Shown: positions 47,394 to 59,762, counted from the first letter of the stretch. The stretch is 64,000 nt of DNA from Ampelocalamus luodianensis (GCA_036346255.1 CM070629.1:54930916-54994915); one strand, 5' to 3'. Made by a program: numbers and translations. The notes: generated from the sequence alone by a model not told the origin.

Positions 47394-47615
47394 CAGGGAT
47401 CAAAAACCCGTTCCCGGGGGAAATCCTGGTCGCTGGCCAGAAAAAAAACCAGCCAGTTACCGGTCTGTAACGGAAAATCCGGACGGAATTTGATTGAACT
47501 TGCTTAAAAACCATCCAAAATTCAAAATTTGAAATTTGACTTTGCAAAATCCAGAAAAACCGGCTGGTTTAGGGTTTTCGGTACGTCCGGTAACCGGCCG
47601 GTTTCTTGAACCCTG
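47394..47615. mobile_element. hAT-type MITE, 222 bp, in the BPM 3' region
   Basis: The ends are CAGGGATCAAAAACCC at the left and CAGGGTTCAAGAAACC read inward from the right. The perfect 8-bp duplication ATTCTACC flanks it (47386-47393 and 47616-47623). The subterminal parts also pair (CCAGTTACCGG and CCGGTAACCGG). It may lie within the BPM 3' UTR. Confidence 0.9.
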
Positions 47616-47623
47616 ATTCTACC

Positions 47624-48013
47624 TACGGATCGGTAGTTTTGGGGGGGAAGAAGTGCGTACGGGTTCAATTCGTTGTTTCCCGGTCTGTAGATACCTTTCG
47701 TAAGACGTAGCATCCTGGTAGATTCTTGTGACATGGTATCATTTCACAATCTTGTGATGGATGTACATTATTTAAGCAGCACAGCGCAGCGCAGCGCAGC
47801 AAGCAAGCCTCGCTACTGGTCTCAAATAGTAGAAAAAATAAAAGGAACAAGCTAGCAACGCATCTCCTGTACATTATTCCTTCCTTGAATCAGCCACAAA
47901 CGTTGCAAGGCGGGCAATCGATAACCAAGAGAGAGAAGAAGAAACGCCATGCTGCGATTATTCCCTCCTTGAAGGCTGCTGCGATTGCTGTTGGTACCCC
48001 AGAGATCGAAATT
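47624..48013. other. Short convergent intergenic region
   Basis: Lies between the 3' ends of the BPM and bHLH genes. It contains a CAGCG short repeat at about 47780-47800 and nothing else recognised; probably mostly 3' UTR of both genes. Confidence 0.4.
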
Positions 48014-51000
48014 TCATCTCCTCTGCAGCAGATGCATCAGCGGGCAGAGAATCTGCATCTGGTTAGAGCCCTGTGAAGCCTGCGTGTGAGACGGCAGAGA
48101 TGCAGCCATATGAGGAGGATGATTCTTGCTAGGAAACAGAGAGATTATGGCAGGGTCTTTGATGTACGGTACCTCAATGACAAAGCAAGCCCAGAGCTCG
48201 TCAGAACGGTACTCCAGCGCTCCTTTCAGTATGCTCACCTCAAGGCCCTTCAACACGTGTGCAATCTCAAGAAAGACTTCGTACTCCTTGCACAGCATCT
48301 TTATACACACAAACACGACCATGGATTAAGTACTTGTAGCATGGCTTGACGCAATGACGAAGCTGATGAGTGCAGCGTCAGTTACCTCAATGAGAAGATG
48401 ACCAGGCTGATCGAGCTCTTCAACTCTCAGAGGGCACCTTTCCAGTTGCTTTCTCGTCTCATCACCGGGTTCCTCCTTGCCCATTTTGTTATGAAGCTGC
48501 TTTAACGTCGTGGTAATGGAAATTAAGCTAAGCACGAGACTGGAAAATGTGATACTCTAGATGACAAGGTAATAACTCGAATGCATTACCAACAGTAACA
48601 AATGATTATTTATAAATTTTGATAATTTACCAACATGAGGAAATGAAGAAAGGATAGCGCTTTAGCGCATAACTTGTTTAGACGTAGTAGAATCCATATC
48701 TAAGACCAAGAAAGGCTAAGATCCACACAAATTTATTTCTATCCCTAACACCCTAATGGGTTCCACTCCTTCCATCCTTTTTCTCCTCTCAAATTTCTCA
48801 AGGCAATGCTTAGTTGGAAAGAAATATTGTCAGATCTTGAATTTCCCAAGCTAGGCTTAGTTGGAAAGTAAGATAACCTATTATCACTGTGATGTGAAGA
48901 TAAAGCCGATATCACGTACATTTTGCGGCCCATTTATGAATTCTAAATTTCTAATATCACACATAAATTTGAAGAAGCCCACCTTCTCAGCCTTTTCGGA
49001 TACACTTTGGAGGAACAGCATGTGTGCTATTGTTCTGTCCAAGAGAGCATCAATGCTGCACTGTTTTTGCAAGAAGATGCAATCAATAATTTTTTTCCCT
49101 TTGCAAACAAACACAATTTAAAGGAGGATGACATCAGATGATAGAAGCTGAACCTTCGATGCGTTTGGAATGAGCTCCCTCAACTCCTTCATCCTATCTT
49201 GGATCAGTTGCCTGTCTCTCGGTCTTGGCCTGTGCAGCTCAATTTTTCTGCATCGTTTTTCTATTTCAACTGAATTTCCCCTGTGCATGTCTTGAGTTGA
49301 ATGACCCAAGCATTCTTCAATTACGGTCTTGTTGATTTCCGTAGGGGAAGAAATAGTCAGTGTAGAACTCATGATGCCTTCATTGATTGAGATAGGTGAA
49401 AATTCCTGACCACCTGGGGGGTCTGGAACTGACGATTCATCCAGCCTCAGTGCATGACCTTTTATCTGAATTTGTGTCGCGCATGAAACCGGAGAATCAG
49501 TTGAATGAGAAGATTCGCTGATTGGGGTATTACCAACCTGGTCAGTTATATCATCTAGCAAGAATTCTGTGTAACTGTTGTTTTCAAGCTGCGAGTAAAA
49601 ATCTACGTTGCTTCCATTGGCTTGAAGGAGAGCATGGCTTGTAGACTCTTGCTGTTTCAATCTACTATGCCACATGAAGTCATCAAGTTCTTCCCTGGAC
49701 ATTGCCTCGAGATCTTTGTGCAGCTTTGAATAAATTGAAGAATTTGAAGTTACAACATCATCATTTAAAACGTTAGTGTTGCCATGAGTGTACTCTTGAT
49801 ATTCTTGTGCCATATCTGTCAGAGTAAAGCCATCAATATTATCATACTCTGGGTCTTCTATATTAATTACTGATCTTGAGCTCAGTTTGGTATTCGGATT
49901 GGTTAACTTATTCATAAAGGACAGGTTTGCCATGTCTGGCTTGAACACTGTGTTGCAGCGAGTTAGTTCAGATGGTTCTTCATGAACATTGCTCCATAGA
50001 TCACTCTCATTAGCATCCAAGATTTCATTTGGGCAGGCTGTTAGACTAGTGTCGTAAGCTCCTATAATGACATCTTCTAATATTGGAAACTCCGACACAG
50101 TGAAGGGATGTGCTAGACTAAGGTGATCAATGGTCAAGAGCTGAGCAGAACTCTTGATCAAATCAGACAGGTCATACGGCAGAACGTCTGGAGGATCCAT
50201 TGATAAAGCTGCAGTTGGTTTTCTAAAAGTATTTGAGTAGACAAACCCTGTGGCTGAAAAATTCTGAGGAATTGAGGGGTCGTAAAGCTTATAGAACAAG
50301 TCCTTGATGAGTGTCACCAGTGCTGAGCTTTCCACAACCTGAAGGTTGAAAATTTTGCTAAACTGGTTAGTTATGAGGTAAAAGATCCAAATCTTGTGGC
50401 TGGAAGAGATGAAGAGTCTTGACATATTCTATGTTAAGATTGCTCTAATCATGACCAGTACATCAAGGCTCAACCACTATTATGTTGTTTTTGCCAAGAA
50501 TATGTTAATTATGTGGTAATTCTGCAGGATTCTCCAAACCAATTAGTTATTCCTCTCACTTAAATAGAACAATGCAGTAAGCCAACACGCGGGTATCGAA
50601 GATTAATCAAGTTGAACATACCATATCTAAAGAGCCCAGTTGAAGAGCCCCATGAGGAATCACCGGTACAACCAGAACCGTCTACAGGAAAGAATCAGAT
50701 TAGTCAGAGAAGGAAGTTTGCACTGTTGCTGTTTAACACAAGCATACACTGATTTAGAGGATAATTGTAAATAAGTGTGTCTCACCTTGATTCCTGCTGC
50801 AAACTGAAGCTGCCAGTCTTCGTGATACTGAAAAGTAAAGTTGCTGAAACCACATCCAGTGCTGTGCAAGTTCAATATTACATGAGTTGTGGTTTGGCTA
50901 CTGTAAATTTAACTCACCTTAAACGTAGATGTTGAACAAAGCTCATTGGCAGAAATCCAGCAATGTTGTCCCGTAACCGCTACTTTACCAATAACTCTGT

Positions 51001-51742
51001 CAAAGTTGGACTTATTACAGAATCAATTACAATTGCATGTAACGTCGACTAAAAGAAGTTGAATAATATGCAAGCATGCTTACTCTTCTGCAAGAGAATA
51101 TGAATGGCTAGACATGTTCAGTAACGCTGCCTCAACGGGGCACAACGAATAGCTTTGATACTGTCCGTTGTTGCACCAAGTAGACGACATTAGCTGATTC
51201 TTACAACCAATGGGTTCATCATAAAGATCTCTTATTTGGGTGTCTTTGATCATCTTATTGACATAGCCATCACCCCAAGTCAAGATCCTGAAAGATATTT
51301 GCCAATCATGCAACTGGAAGAGTGAAACGATTACTGTTACAAAGAATATTGTCAATAGCAAGTTTGTATCAGTACATGCCAACTTCATGTATGAACTGTA
51401 GGATTGTCCCAAGCACAGCTTCCATAGAACCATGGCAGCTACAGTGACACATAACTTACAAGCCGTGGTAGCTTTTTCAAGTAACTCAAATAGACTTGAA
51501 GGATAGTACAGTAAGCATCGATAAATCTTTAGCTTAATTTGGGAATCATCGTTTATTTTGAGTCATGACGCCTCGTTTTAGTTCAGTACTATATATTGAT
51601 TGTCCTAATTCGAGATAAGAAACGAATGGACTTACCCGTGCCTCTCGCTTTCGAGTGACCAAAATGCCGCATACTTCCAGAGACCATCAGAGCACAGGCC
51701 TTGCAACAATTGTGTCAGCCCTGTCCCTGTGTGCATCCCCAT
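48014..51742 (-). CDS. LONESOME HIGHWAY-like bHLH transcription factor
   Basis: Ten coding exons: 51636-51742, 51084-51287, 50918-50996, 50786-50827, 50622-50681, 49154-50338, 48983-49060, 48386-48496, 48173-48298, 48014-48079. All introns are GT-AG and the 2,058 nt give 685 residues. The N-terminal bHLH-MYC_N domain (about 8-170) reads LLQGLCSDGLWKYAAFWSLE, ILTWGDGY, GKVAVTGQHCWI, YHEDWQLQFAAGIK and TVLVVPVIPHGALQLGS. The bHLH spans about 530-585 (HRPRPRDRQLIQDRMKELRE; CSIDALLDRTIAHMLFLQSV), split by an intron after PNASK as in the family. The C-terminal ACT-like/dimerisation region follows (CPLRVEELDQPGHLLIE; MLCKEYEVFLEIAHVLKGLE). LHW-class factors pair with TMO5-type bHLHs to control vascular cell divisions; EMB1444 and bHLH155 are other members. 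The start used is the first of two in-frame ATGs. E8 could start one codon earlier. Confidence 0.92.
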
Positions 51743-51768
51743 GTGCCCACAGCCCAAATCTGAAGCAT
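51715..51768 (-). promoter_or_regulatory. Possible upstream ORF overlapping the bHLH start codon
   Basis: An ATG at 51768-51766 opens a 17-codon frame that ends at 51715, overlapping the main start (51742) in a different frame. If the transcript begins upstream of 51768 this uORF could lower translation of the bHLH. The transcription start is not known. Confidence 0.35.
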
Positions 51769-53400
51769 ACACAAAAACAAGGAGATGGAAGCGGCAGACT
51801 GCGAGCTTTCACAAAAGCATCGAGGTTCTAGCTGCAACGGTAAGACGCTCGACCCGCTTGCTTCCACCGCAGACAAGCTCGTGGTTGGATCAACTGGCCC
51901 AAGAAACCCAGAAGCACTACTCCCATAACTCTCCCTCCCTCCTCCTCCCACTCGCTTGCAGCGCAAGCCTATCTTTCAAGCTCCTTGCCTTGCGAGATTA
52001 AAAGAAAGAGGCACAAGAATTGCAACCAAGGAAGACAGAAGATATCTTGGAGTTTCTGCAGGTGACTGCCATCAAAATTGGAAACTTTGAGTCGATTGTT
52101 CAGAAATATTGTTGGTCTCCAACAAATTCAGTGATCGGGCTTATGTTCAAGCGGCAACATCTTGACGGTTGCTCCTGTACTCAAGAAGGCGAGGCTCTGT
52201 GCTTGCTGGTCGGCGCTGCAGATTTATGATTCTGACATAAGAAAACATGCTCCATAATTGTAAGAAAAATTACTCGAAAAAGGAACTCCTAGAAAAAAAA
52301 AAAGAGCAGACTGAGCATCGTTTAGGCAAATCAACGAACAGCTTGTGCGCTGTTACTAGTACCGTAGACGTCTAGGCATGACATATGAGACATACAGGCT
52401 TACCAAGTTCGATCATACTTTTACGATTAACCGGCAGATATATCCCCTATAGACAAAGGAATGAAAAACCACCGCAAGAACAAATCTTCCAATTTGGATG
52501 TACGTATAAGGAAGCACAGAAAAAGATCCCCAAGAAAAGGCTTGGTTTTGATCAGACCTGGAACTTACTGGAATATGATCAATCTGAAGAAGAAGCGAGC
52601 ACATTAACAGCACAAGAGGAGAGGAGAAGGTTTGAGGGGGTGCCTCTTATTAACTCCACTTAAGTTTCAAGGGACATGAATGGAGGGAGAAATGAATTAG
52701 TACTAATGCAATTGGGTTTATAGTATAAATTAAACAAACAGTTGGTAGGTAATGGAATCCAGCCATCGCCCTGTTACAAGTCAAAACATTATTAGTATAT
52801 TGGTTGTGAATTTTTTTTGCAGAATGAGGAAAGTGCTTCCATTACAAGTCAAGGCATTATCAAGAAGCAACTCGCCATGCATGCATGTACTGAATAAAAC
52901 ACAGTACAAGACAACGACCAAGGGGAAAGAAAGAAAACACTCCATGCTGCATCATGTGTACGAGCAAGCGAGTTGTGATGGTATTCCACAGGAGGAGGAT
53001 GATGATCGGTATCTCTAGTAATAATTTTTCTTTTTCTTTTCTATCGGCATGACATAAGCTGACAAGGATCGAACATGGCCTGAGAGGATGCAACCGGCCG
53101 AACAGGTTTGGAAAACGTCTAAATAAAATGCAAACTTGTCTCTGCCTGTCTCTGTATACGTTGTTTACGTTGATTCCGTCCTGTGGTTCGGTTGGTCCAC
53201 TCGTATCAAAACTATTATCTATCATCAAGCATACATGTCATCAGATGAATACTTCAACTGGCACGTAAATATATTATCTGATGCTGAAAGCTTCTGCCTA
53301 CATTATTATTTATGTCAAATCATATTATTTTAGGCAACTCTTCAATGCCTTCTCAGACCAACCAAAACTGTCAGCAAGTAGGTTAGAAGAACGTGTTTCG
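51769..53400. other. bHLH upstream region, no gene recognised
   Basis: The first few hundred bases are probably bHLH 5' UTR and promoter. No domain-bearing ORF was found up to 53400; the frames at 52385-52663 and 52860-53228 match no family known to me. Confidence 0.4.
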
Positions 53401-53600
53401 CTTTTCATGACTCAGATTTCTCGTGCTATTTACTTGTGTGCTCTTCCAAATTAACAGGTATGAATTCAGGAGCAACACTACATGGTTTGCCTTTTATTAC
53501 AACTTGCAAGTGCAGCTTAAAGCAAGGTTCAGAAAATTCTGGTTTCTGGAACATACTTGGCACCAACCCTACAGGTTTAACAGAACATTTCAACATACTT

Positions 53601-53602
53601 TG

Positions 53603-53633
<31 letters not shown>

Positions 53634-53634
53634 A
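53601..53634. repeat. (TTG)n(CTG)n trinucleotide microsatellite
   Basis: About eleven trinucleotides, TTG passing into CTG, ending TGCAG. Confidence 0.93.
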
Positions 53635-53639
53635 GTATC

Positions 53640-53985
53640 ACTCCACCAGATAAATAGAGGGAAGTTTGGGGCGAGGCCAGACGGGCCACGTCGCCCCGAT
53701 TCTTGTTCCCCGTCGTCGGATTCAGCGCTGGTTTGCTTCGCGTCCGTCCGATTTCCTTCCGGTTTCGCTCGCCTGTGTCGCGTTCTCCTCCACCCCGCGT
53801 CCTTCCTCTTCCCCACGACCGAGCTCCTCCTCTCTCTCTCTTGTTCCTTCCCAATCCACCAGGAAGCCACAAAATCAATGGGGAGGCCACAGAATCTAAC
53901 CGAGCAGCAGCCAGCAGGTCTACTCCTGTACATGCATGCTCGATCTGGGACGGGGGAGCGCGGGCTAGGGCCGTAGGCAGGTAAG
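53640..53985 (+). promoter_or_regulatory. GC-rich first-exon-like segment, gene not identified
   Basis: This CpG-rich stretch has the look of a rice 5' UTR/first exon (pyrimidine-rich, CTCCTCCTCTCTCTC). It ends in a strong donor, GGCAG-GTAAGCC at 53980/53981, and contains an ATG at 53878 (MGRPQNLTEQQPAG). No downstream exon with a recognisable domain was found before the CACTA element begins at 54688, so a gene here, if real, is either non-coding or interrupted. 53990-54687 shows nothing else. Confidence 0.3.
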
Positions 53986-54687
53986 CCTACGCATGCCTGA
54001 GCATATCTTCTCACTGATTGTGGCTCTTCCTAAAGCTACCAAAGCATAACCTTTGAGGTATGTGTGCCTAGTCTGGTCGATTGCTGCATAATTTCTTCTT
54101 TCCCAATGCAAACTTGCCTGTGTCGATTGGATTTCGATCTTTACTTGCTTTCGCTATATGTAGAGGGCGTTCAGTATGTCACGTTTGAAGCCTTCAGTCA
54201 CCTAATTTTTCTTTTCAGATTTGGTGTGCACGTTTGTATTGATTACTAGATTAATAATAAGGTGTTGTAGTGTCATTAGCTTGTTATTATAACTGCATTA
54301 TGGATAGAAAGCTTCATGCTCTACTGTGCTTTGAATTTCACAGATTTCAGCACCAACCACTACTTACTTGAATCTTTTCAATCTATCCGGACATATCACA
54401 AGTTGCAAATTTGTGTTGGTTCTTTACTGTTTATAAGCTTAGAGTGTTCTTAGCCCACCTACCTGGGACCTGGGTACATACTTCAAGTCTTTAAGTAAAA
54501 AAAATGCAGACTAAGATGAGAACCAAACTGGAAGTAACTTATGCAAAAAGGGAAAATAATGGAGATGAGTTGGTCGAGCTAATGGGCCATTCCAGTGCTA
54601 TATAATTTGGTTTTTGGTTCATTCCATGTCGAGATGATGGGTTTTGATTGTGTACCATATGTTGTGCATCCAGTTTTTGCATTCCTT

Positions 54688-55145
54688 CCACTACTACAGA
54701 AAAAGTCATCACAGACGGTTCGGAACCGTCATCACGAGCGGTGTCGAACCGTCTGGAAAAATAGGTCTGTGATAACAGTGGTTATCACGCACGGTCGAGA
54801 AACCGTCTGTGATATGAATATCACAGACGGTTTTTATCAACAACCGTCTGTGAAGAAGAGTATCACAGACGGTTATGGTCACAAAACGTCTGTGAAGTCA
54901 GAATATCACAGACGGTTATATTTAAAACCGCTCGTGATACTCTGTGTTCACTGACGGTTATTTACACGAAACGTCGTGAAGTCGCTTATCACGACGGTTC
55001 GTTGTTAAAACCGTCGTTATACTCGGAGTTCACGCACGTTTTTACTTAGAACCGCTCGTGATACTTTGAGTTCACGACGTTTTTCTTATAACCGTCAGTG
55101 ATACTCTGTCTTCGCTGCATCGTTTTTATAAAAACCGTCGTGATA
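54688..55145. repeat. CACTA left TIR and subterminal repeat array
   Basis: About fifteen alternating units such as ATCACAGACGGTT and AACCGTCTGTGA, arranged as facing pairs that can form hairpins. Three unit types occur: CACAGACGG, CGAGCGG and CACGACGG, the last predominating further from the end. Such arrays are the binding sites for the TNPA-type protein in En/Spm. Confidence 0.93.
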
Positions 55146-55979
55146 GTTCATTAAACTAACTACATTTTTCGATTTTTGGCTAGCCTCGGGAATTGCTAGC
55201 CATGCCCTCGAAAACAAGCATACAAAAAGCAGATACATCACGATAATCAATTGTCGACAAACCGAATCGATCATTACTCAAAATAAATTACAAAAGATCA
55301 CATTTGTTCAAGTATTGTTACAAAATAAATTGGATTACAATTGAGTAAATTGTTTGTGGTGGTTGAGAAGTGCCGCAGGTGATGCGCTCGGTCGCGTGAG
55401 TGAAATTCTCCTGTCCTTAATTATCTCGATATGATAAAGCCGCAGAGCTTCCTCGAATGTCCCCGATCTCATTATCAACGAGTCCATCTAATTCTATATT
55501 CAAACCTCATCGCTAGCAAGAGTAAAGTGTTATGCATATATATTTAATTTTATAATTAGAAAATAATTATTTGGAGATTCACAAACCTCGGGATCCTTCT
55601 TCCTAGCTCTAATGATTTGGTCCATATGATGGCAAACGAGATTGCACATAACTCATCATTTTTTTGTTGGCGCATTGCAAAAATAGAATTACATATATCG
55701 ATTCGAGATGCGTTATTATGAAGTATGATATAGGATTATCGTATTATAGCGCATCGAAATTTTGTCTGTGTGTTAGTTGGCGCTCTTTCCATCGTATATT
55801 CCTTTGTTGGCAACATAGTCGATGAGCGACCTACATGATTCCAAAAATTTATCCTCGACCATTTCAAACTAATGAAGACTAAAATAGAGTTATGTATGAA
55901 GGAAATGAGCATACCGCGAGTATTCCTCCTAGAATGTCAAGTCGTGGTTGTTGCGGATTAGGGAATCAAGGTATATCAC

Positions 55980-58340
55980 ATGGTTCCTCTTTGGTATGAT
56001 GACTAAAAGGATCGATGGTACCTACTCATGTATGTCACTATAGTCATTAAACCCGAGTTCGTGCTGCGTATAAAGTAGAGCAAGTAGTGACACTTACCCC
56101 GGTTGTAGGGCACCACGATGTACTTCGTGTTCTGCGACGAAGCAATGCTCGTGTTATGTATTTCTCGGCGAAGGGCGAGTCTGCATTTGGATGGTTTGCA
56201 ATGATACCACATGTGGGTCGAGAAACCCACCGGTTCTTTCGGCCGGATATTTTTCATCATGTATCGTACATAAGAAATGAGTTGTGATATTTATCGGTAT
56301 TACGTGAATGTAGAACTTGATTGTATGCACTTACGATGTCCAACATCGTAGAAGCGGCGTCAAGGCCAACGAGGTTGAATAGGTCATATAGGTCGTTGAA
56401 GCCCACGACGAAGTGGTTCGTCCGTTGAAGAAATGCTTATCCTCGTATCGACGGTGATTCGATGATCGCACCCTCCTTTTGGGTCCTATCCAAGTACCGT
56501 GCATGCAAAGCGACAAGCATATCCAAAGACGCCCTAATCTGCGGGGAGCACAACGGTTTTCCGAGGATGTACTTCGCGGATATTCCCGACTTGCCGGACT
56601 TGAGGGGCGCCTTCGATTTGGTCTTAAGCATTGGCAGCGTCTTCTTGCGAGACGACTCGGGACCCGATACGGTGACACGCTTTTCTTGTTCCTTCGATGT
56701 CTTCTCCAAGGGAACCGAAAAGGTGGCCTTCTGAGGCGAAATATGAGGTGGAGTCATGGAGGTCCGTTGGAGAGGAATGGTCGTGTTGAGATCGCGGCCT
56801 CGCTGGGTCAAGGACGATGTCCTTCTTGGGCCATTGGATAAAACCGTACACGGCATCCCCTAGTGTTGTGATCTCTTCATTCGGGCGAATCTCCAGCGGG
56901 ACGGCCATGAAATGTTCATGTACCATGTCCACCTCCACCCTGGCGTAACCCTGCGCCACCTGGACACCGTGCTGCACTGCCCCTTCCTGGTATGGATGCA
57001 CCATCCCCCGCGCGGCCTCAATAGAAATGGACCCAACTAACCTCACTACGAGCTTGCAGGCCGTCGGCTCCTACAAAACGATACGCAATTAGCTAAAGTG
57101 TCCTATAGGTCTATCTTTGCTGCATTCCATACATGTACATTACCTTGATCTCGTCTATCGGTAATTGGACATCGTCATGTCCAGAATTATGCGTGGACGC
57201 GACGCTACTCCGATGTCGAGCAGGACTGGCTCCCAAATTAACAGGGGCGGCTTGCGACTGCTGCTGGCTGAGGAGTTGATTCAATTGATCCTGCAATGCT
57301 GCCAGCTTTCCTTCAAAATGTTCAGTCATCTGTACGAACCGGTCCTCACGCTCGGCCTTAGATCTCTTCCTACTCCTGTACGTGCAGTAGTCGTCTGCGA
57401 ATCCATGACTCCATGGTACGGTAACCCCAAGACCTCGCGTGCGACCCGGGTGTTCCTTGTTTCCAGTGGTAGAGAGTATATCCTTCTCCTGTCTACATGG
57501 AAGGAGCCTTGGGAAGTTTGGGCGCACAATTCACGCCGCAAGAAGTCATCATGTTATTATAGATACTATGAAGTTATATATGGAGTTATTAACTAGGTAG
57601 TTCAACATACTTACCAAACGTTGAAACACTTCCTCGTCCGCCGGGTTTGTGAAAGAGATGCTTCCAAGACGAGACTTTTGCCTCGCTTAACCGGGCTAGG
57701 AACGCGGTGCGTGACATCAGAAACGCGTTGTCCTCGCCGCCGCCATTCATCATATTTTCCTGCGTATCCGGCCGTGCCGAGTCCATGCGGATGAGTGTTT
57801 CGTGTCCGAGAGCTTTGTGTGCCGCACTTTGCTCGTTAAATTCAGCGTCGTCTTCATAGCAACAAAGGAGTCCCATGTTTCTGCGTCAAGAATCGTACTT
57901 GCGAAGGGCGTCGACCGTGTTCACGCGTGCCGTGACAAGAATGCTCTTGAACGACCTCCACGATTTATCGATCGTGAGCATCGCCGTCCGTTCCACGCTT
58001 GCCATGTCCGCTTCGGGATAGTGAACTTTTGTAATAGTTCGTCCCACGCGCGCTCTCGCTTCTTTCGTCGAGATCCTTCCACCTTGGTGTGGTGATGGGG
58101 ACCCGTTTTCTTGCAAGTATCCCGCACATGGTCCGGAATCTCGCCACGAGCTCTTGGGACGCAGAGGGACCCTAAACCGACTAACCTCCGTGATGACCGC
58201 CGCCCACAGCATCTTCGATTCTCTCTCGCCATCTCGCTTTCGTGTCATTGTCATCGCGGCGTCGGCGACGGTGGGAAGATGGTGCCTCGCAATCTGGCGT
58301 CGGCGGCGGGGAAGATGGTGCCTCGCCATCTCGCTACTTG
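55980..58340 (-). pseudogene. CACTA second gene: Transposase_24/Ptta-like protein, decayed
   Basis: Minus-strand segments in several frames read, in order: a basic N-terminal part (57886-58329); SRTAFLARLSEAKVSSWKHL (57589-57876); GRTRGLGVTVPWSHGFADD with a coiled-coil MTEHFEGKLAALQDQLNQLL (57111-57527); MVHEHFMAVPLEIRPNEEI and AVYGFIQWPKKDI (56800-57046), typical of the second ORF of rice CACTA elements; and YIVVPYNRGKCHYLLYFI (56090-56180), similar to the His-bearing core of Ulp1-like C48 peptidases, here with HYLLYFI. The role of this protein is probably DNA binding or transposition assistance. Introns were not resolved and some breaks may be true introns. Confidence 0.7.
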
Positions 58341-58429
58341 CTATCTATATAATTAGTTTGAGATATATTACTACCGGGCGGGCGAGGTTAAGCACACCAA
58401 GAAAACAAACCGATTGATACCAAAAGATG

Positions 58430-59180
58430 TGGTGAGCATTCTTTTCTTATTAATGCAAACAATGGAATGATCTAGTGTAATAACTCAACAAAGACCCTAA
58501 AGCAATGTTCAACAACTAGATGCTTTGCAAGCAGACAACAAAAGAGGTCACCCATCGATAAAAATTCAACACACCGACACCACATTGCTTCCTAACAAGA
58601 TGATTTCTCCATGAAAACAATTAATATTAATGTATGGGCACAATGTTGCATCCTCAAATGAGCATAATTGAGCGACTAAACACATAAGCTATTACAGAAA
58701 GATCACAGCAATTGCAGTTAAATGAACCTCAAAGATCACATACATTTGCGGTTAAGATGCCATGGCAATCAAAACGAACCCTCAAATGCATTTTTTGCTG
58801 ACAAATTGCTCTCAGTTGACAAATTGCATAAGACATAGTCTTTGCAATCTTAGTCCTCTGTCAAAATCTCTTCACCAATCAATTTAGATAATTACAAAAC
58901 AGATCTTGAGCTCAAACTACAACACATAAAGCATTCTATAAATGAACATCTAATCATATATCTTCGAATAATTCACAAATTTATATCAACAATAAGCCTA
59001 ATTAATGATTGAGAATAAAAATATGCTTAAGCTCAAGTCCTGTTTCTAATCATCTATTTGATTTCAGATTTCGCTATCATCACGAAAACATACAAGTCGA
59101 TCTTAATTCGCTATAATCGCAAAACAAAGAGTACAAGAGCTCAAGTCTGTTTGTAAATATCTATATGATTTCATATTTTG
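58430..59180. other. AT-rich internal CACTA sequence
   Basis: No coding signature. Probably the 5' untranslated part or an intron of the second CACTA gene. Confidence 0.45.
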
Positions 59181-59186
59181 ACTACA

Positions 59187-59523
59187 TCACAGAGCATCAA
59201 CAAGGCATCATCAGAACCCATCACAGAGCATCAACAGAGATCATCACAGAGCATGAACAAGGCATCATCAGAACCATCACAGAGCATCAACAGAGCCCAT
59301 CACAGAGCATCAACAAGGCATGATCAGAACCCATCACAGAGCAAGGGAGGTGCGAGGGAGAGGAGGTGACGAGTAAGAGCACAACCTAGTGTCGGTCGCC
59401 GAGGTCGGACCCATCACAGAGCCCATCACAGAGCATCAACAGAACCCATCACAGAGCAAGGGAGGTGCGAGGGAGAGGAGGTGACGAGTAAGAGCACAAC
59501 CTAGTGTCGGTCGCCGAGGTCGG
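59187..59523. repeat. Tandem repeats (CATCACAGAGCATCAACA-type) with a 114-bp duplication
   Basis: Six or seven copies of CATCACAGAGCATCAACA, with variable GGCATCATCAGAACC linkers, are followed by a 114-bp tandem duplication: GAGCAAGGGAGGTGCGAGGG to GGTCGCCGAGGTCGGA occurs at 59339-59410 and again at 59453-59523. Confidence 0.9.
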
Positions 59524-59660
59524 AGGCGGCGGTGTCGGGGGCGCCGGTGTGGGGGCGCCGAGGTCGGGGGCGTCGAGGTCGGGGGCGCCGAGGTCGGGAG
59601 CAGTAGTGTCGGGGGCGGCGAGGTCGGGCCGGCAGGGTCGAGGTCGGAGGCGGCGGTGAA
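59510..59660. repeat. GTCGGGGGCGCCGAG minisatellite
   Basis: About eight imperfect 15-18 bp units of GGTCGGGGGCG(C/T)CGA. The minus-strand Pro-Thr-Ser repeats read from it are probably untranslated. Confidence 0.85.
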
Positions 59661-59750
59661 CGGGAGCCCTAGAGGAGGCAAAGGAGCGCGCGATAAACTC
59701 AGGGGTGCGGGAGAGGAAGGGACGAGTGAGGAAAACCCTAGCGGTTCCCA

Positions 59751-59760
59751 CCTTATAAGA
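59751..59760 (-). promoter_or_regulatory. TATA-like box upstream of the second CACTA gene
   Basis: The minus strand reads TCTTATAAGG directly downstream (minus orientation) of the internal repeat array, in the same relative position as TATAAATA next to the terminal array at 63971-63980. Confidence 0.45.
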
Positions 59761-59762
59761 GG

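Noticed and set aside
53426..53899. Gln-rich or Cys-rich proteins around 53600
   Set aside because: Products of the trinucleotide microsatellite read in different frames, with no domain outside it.
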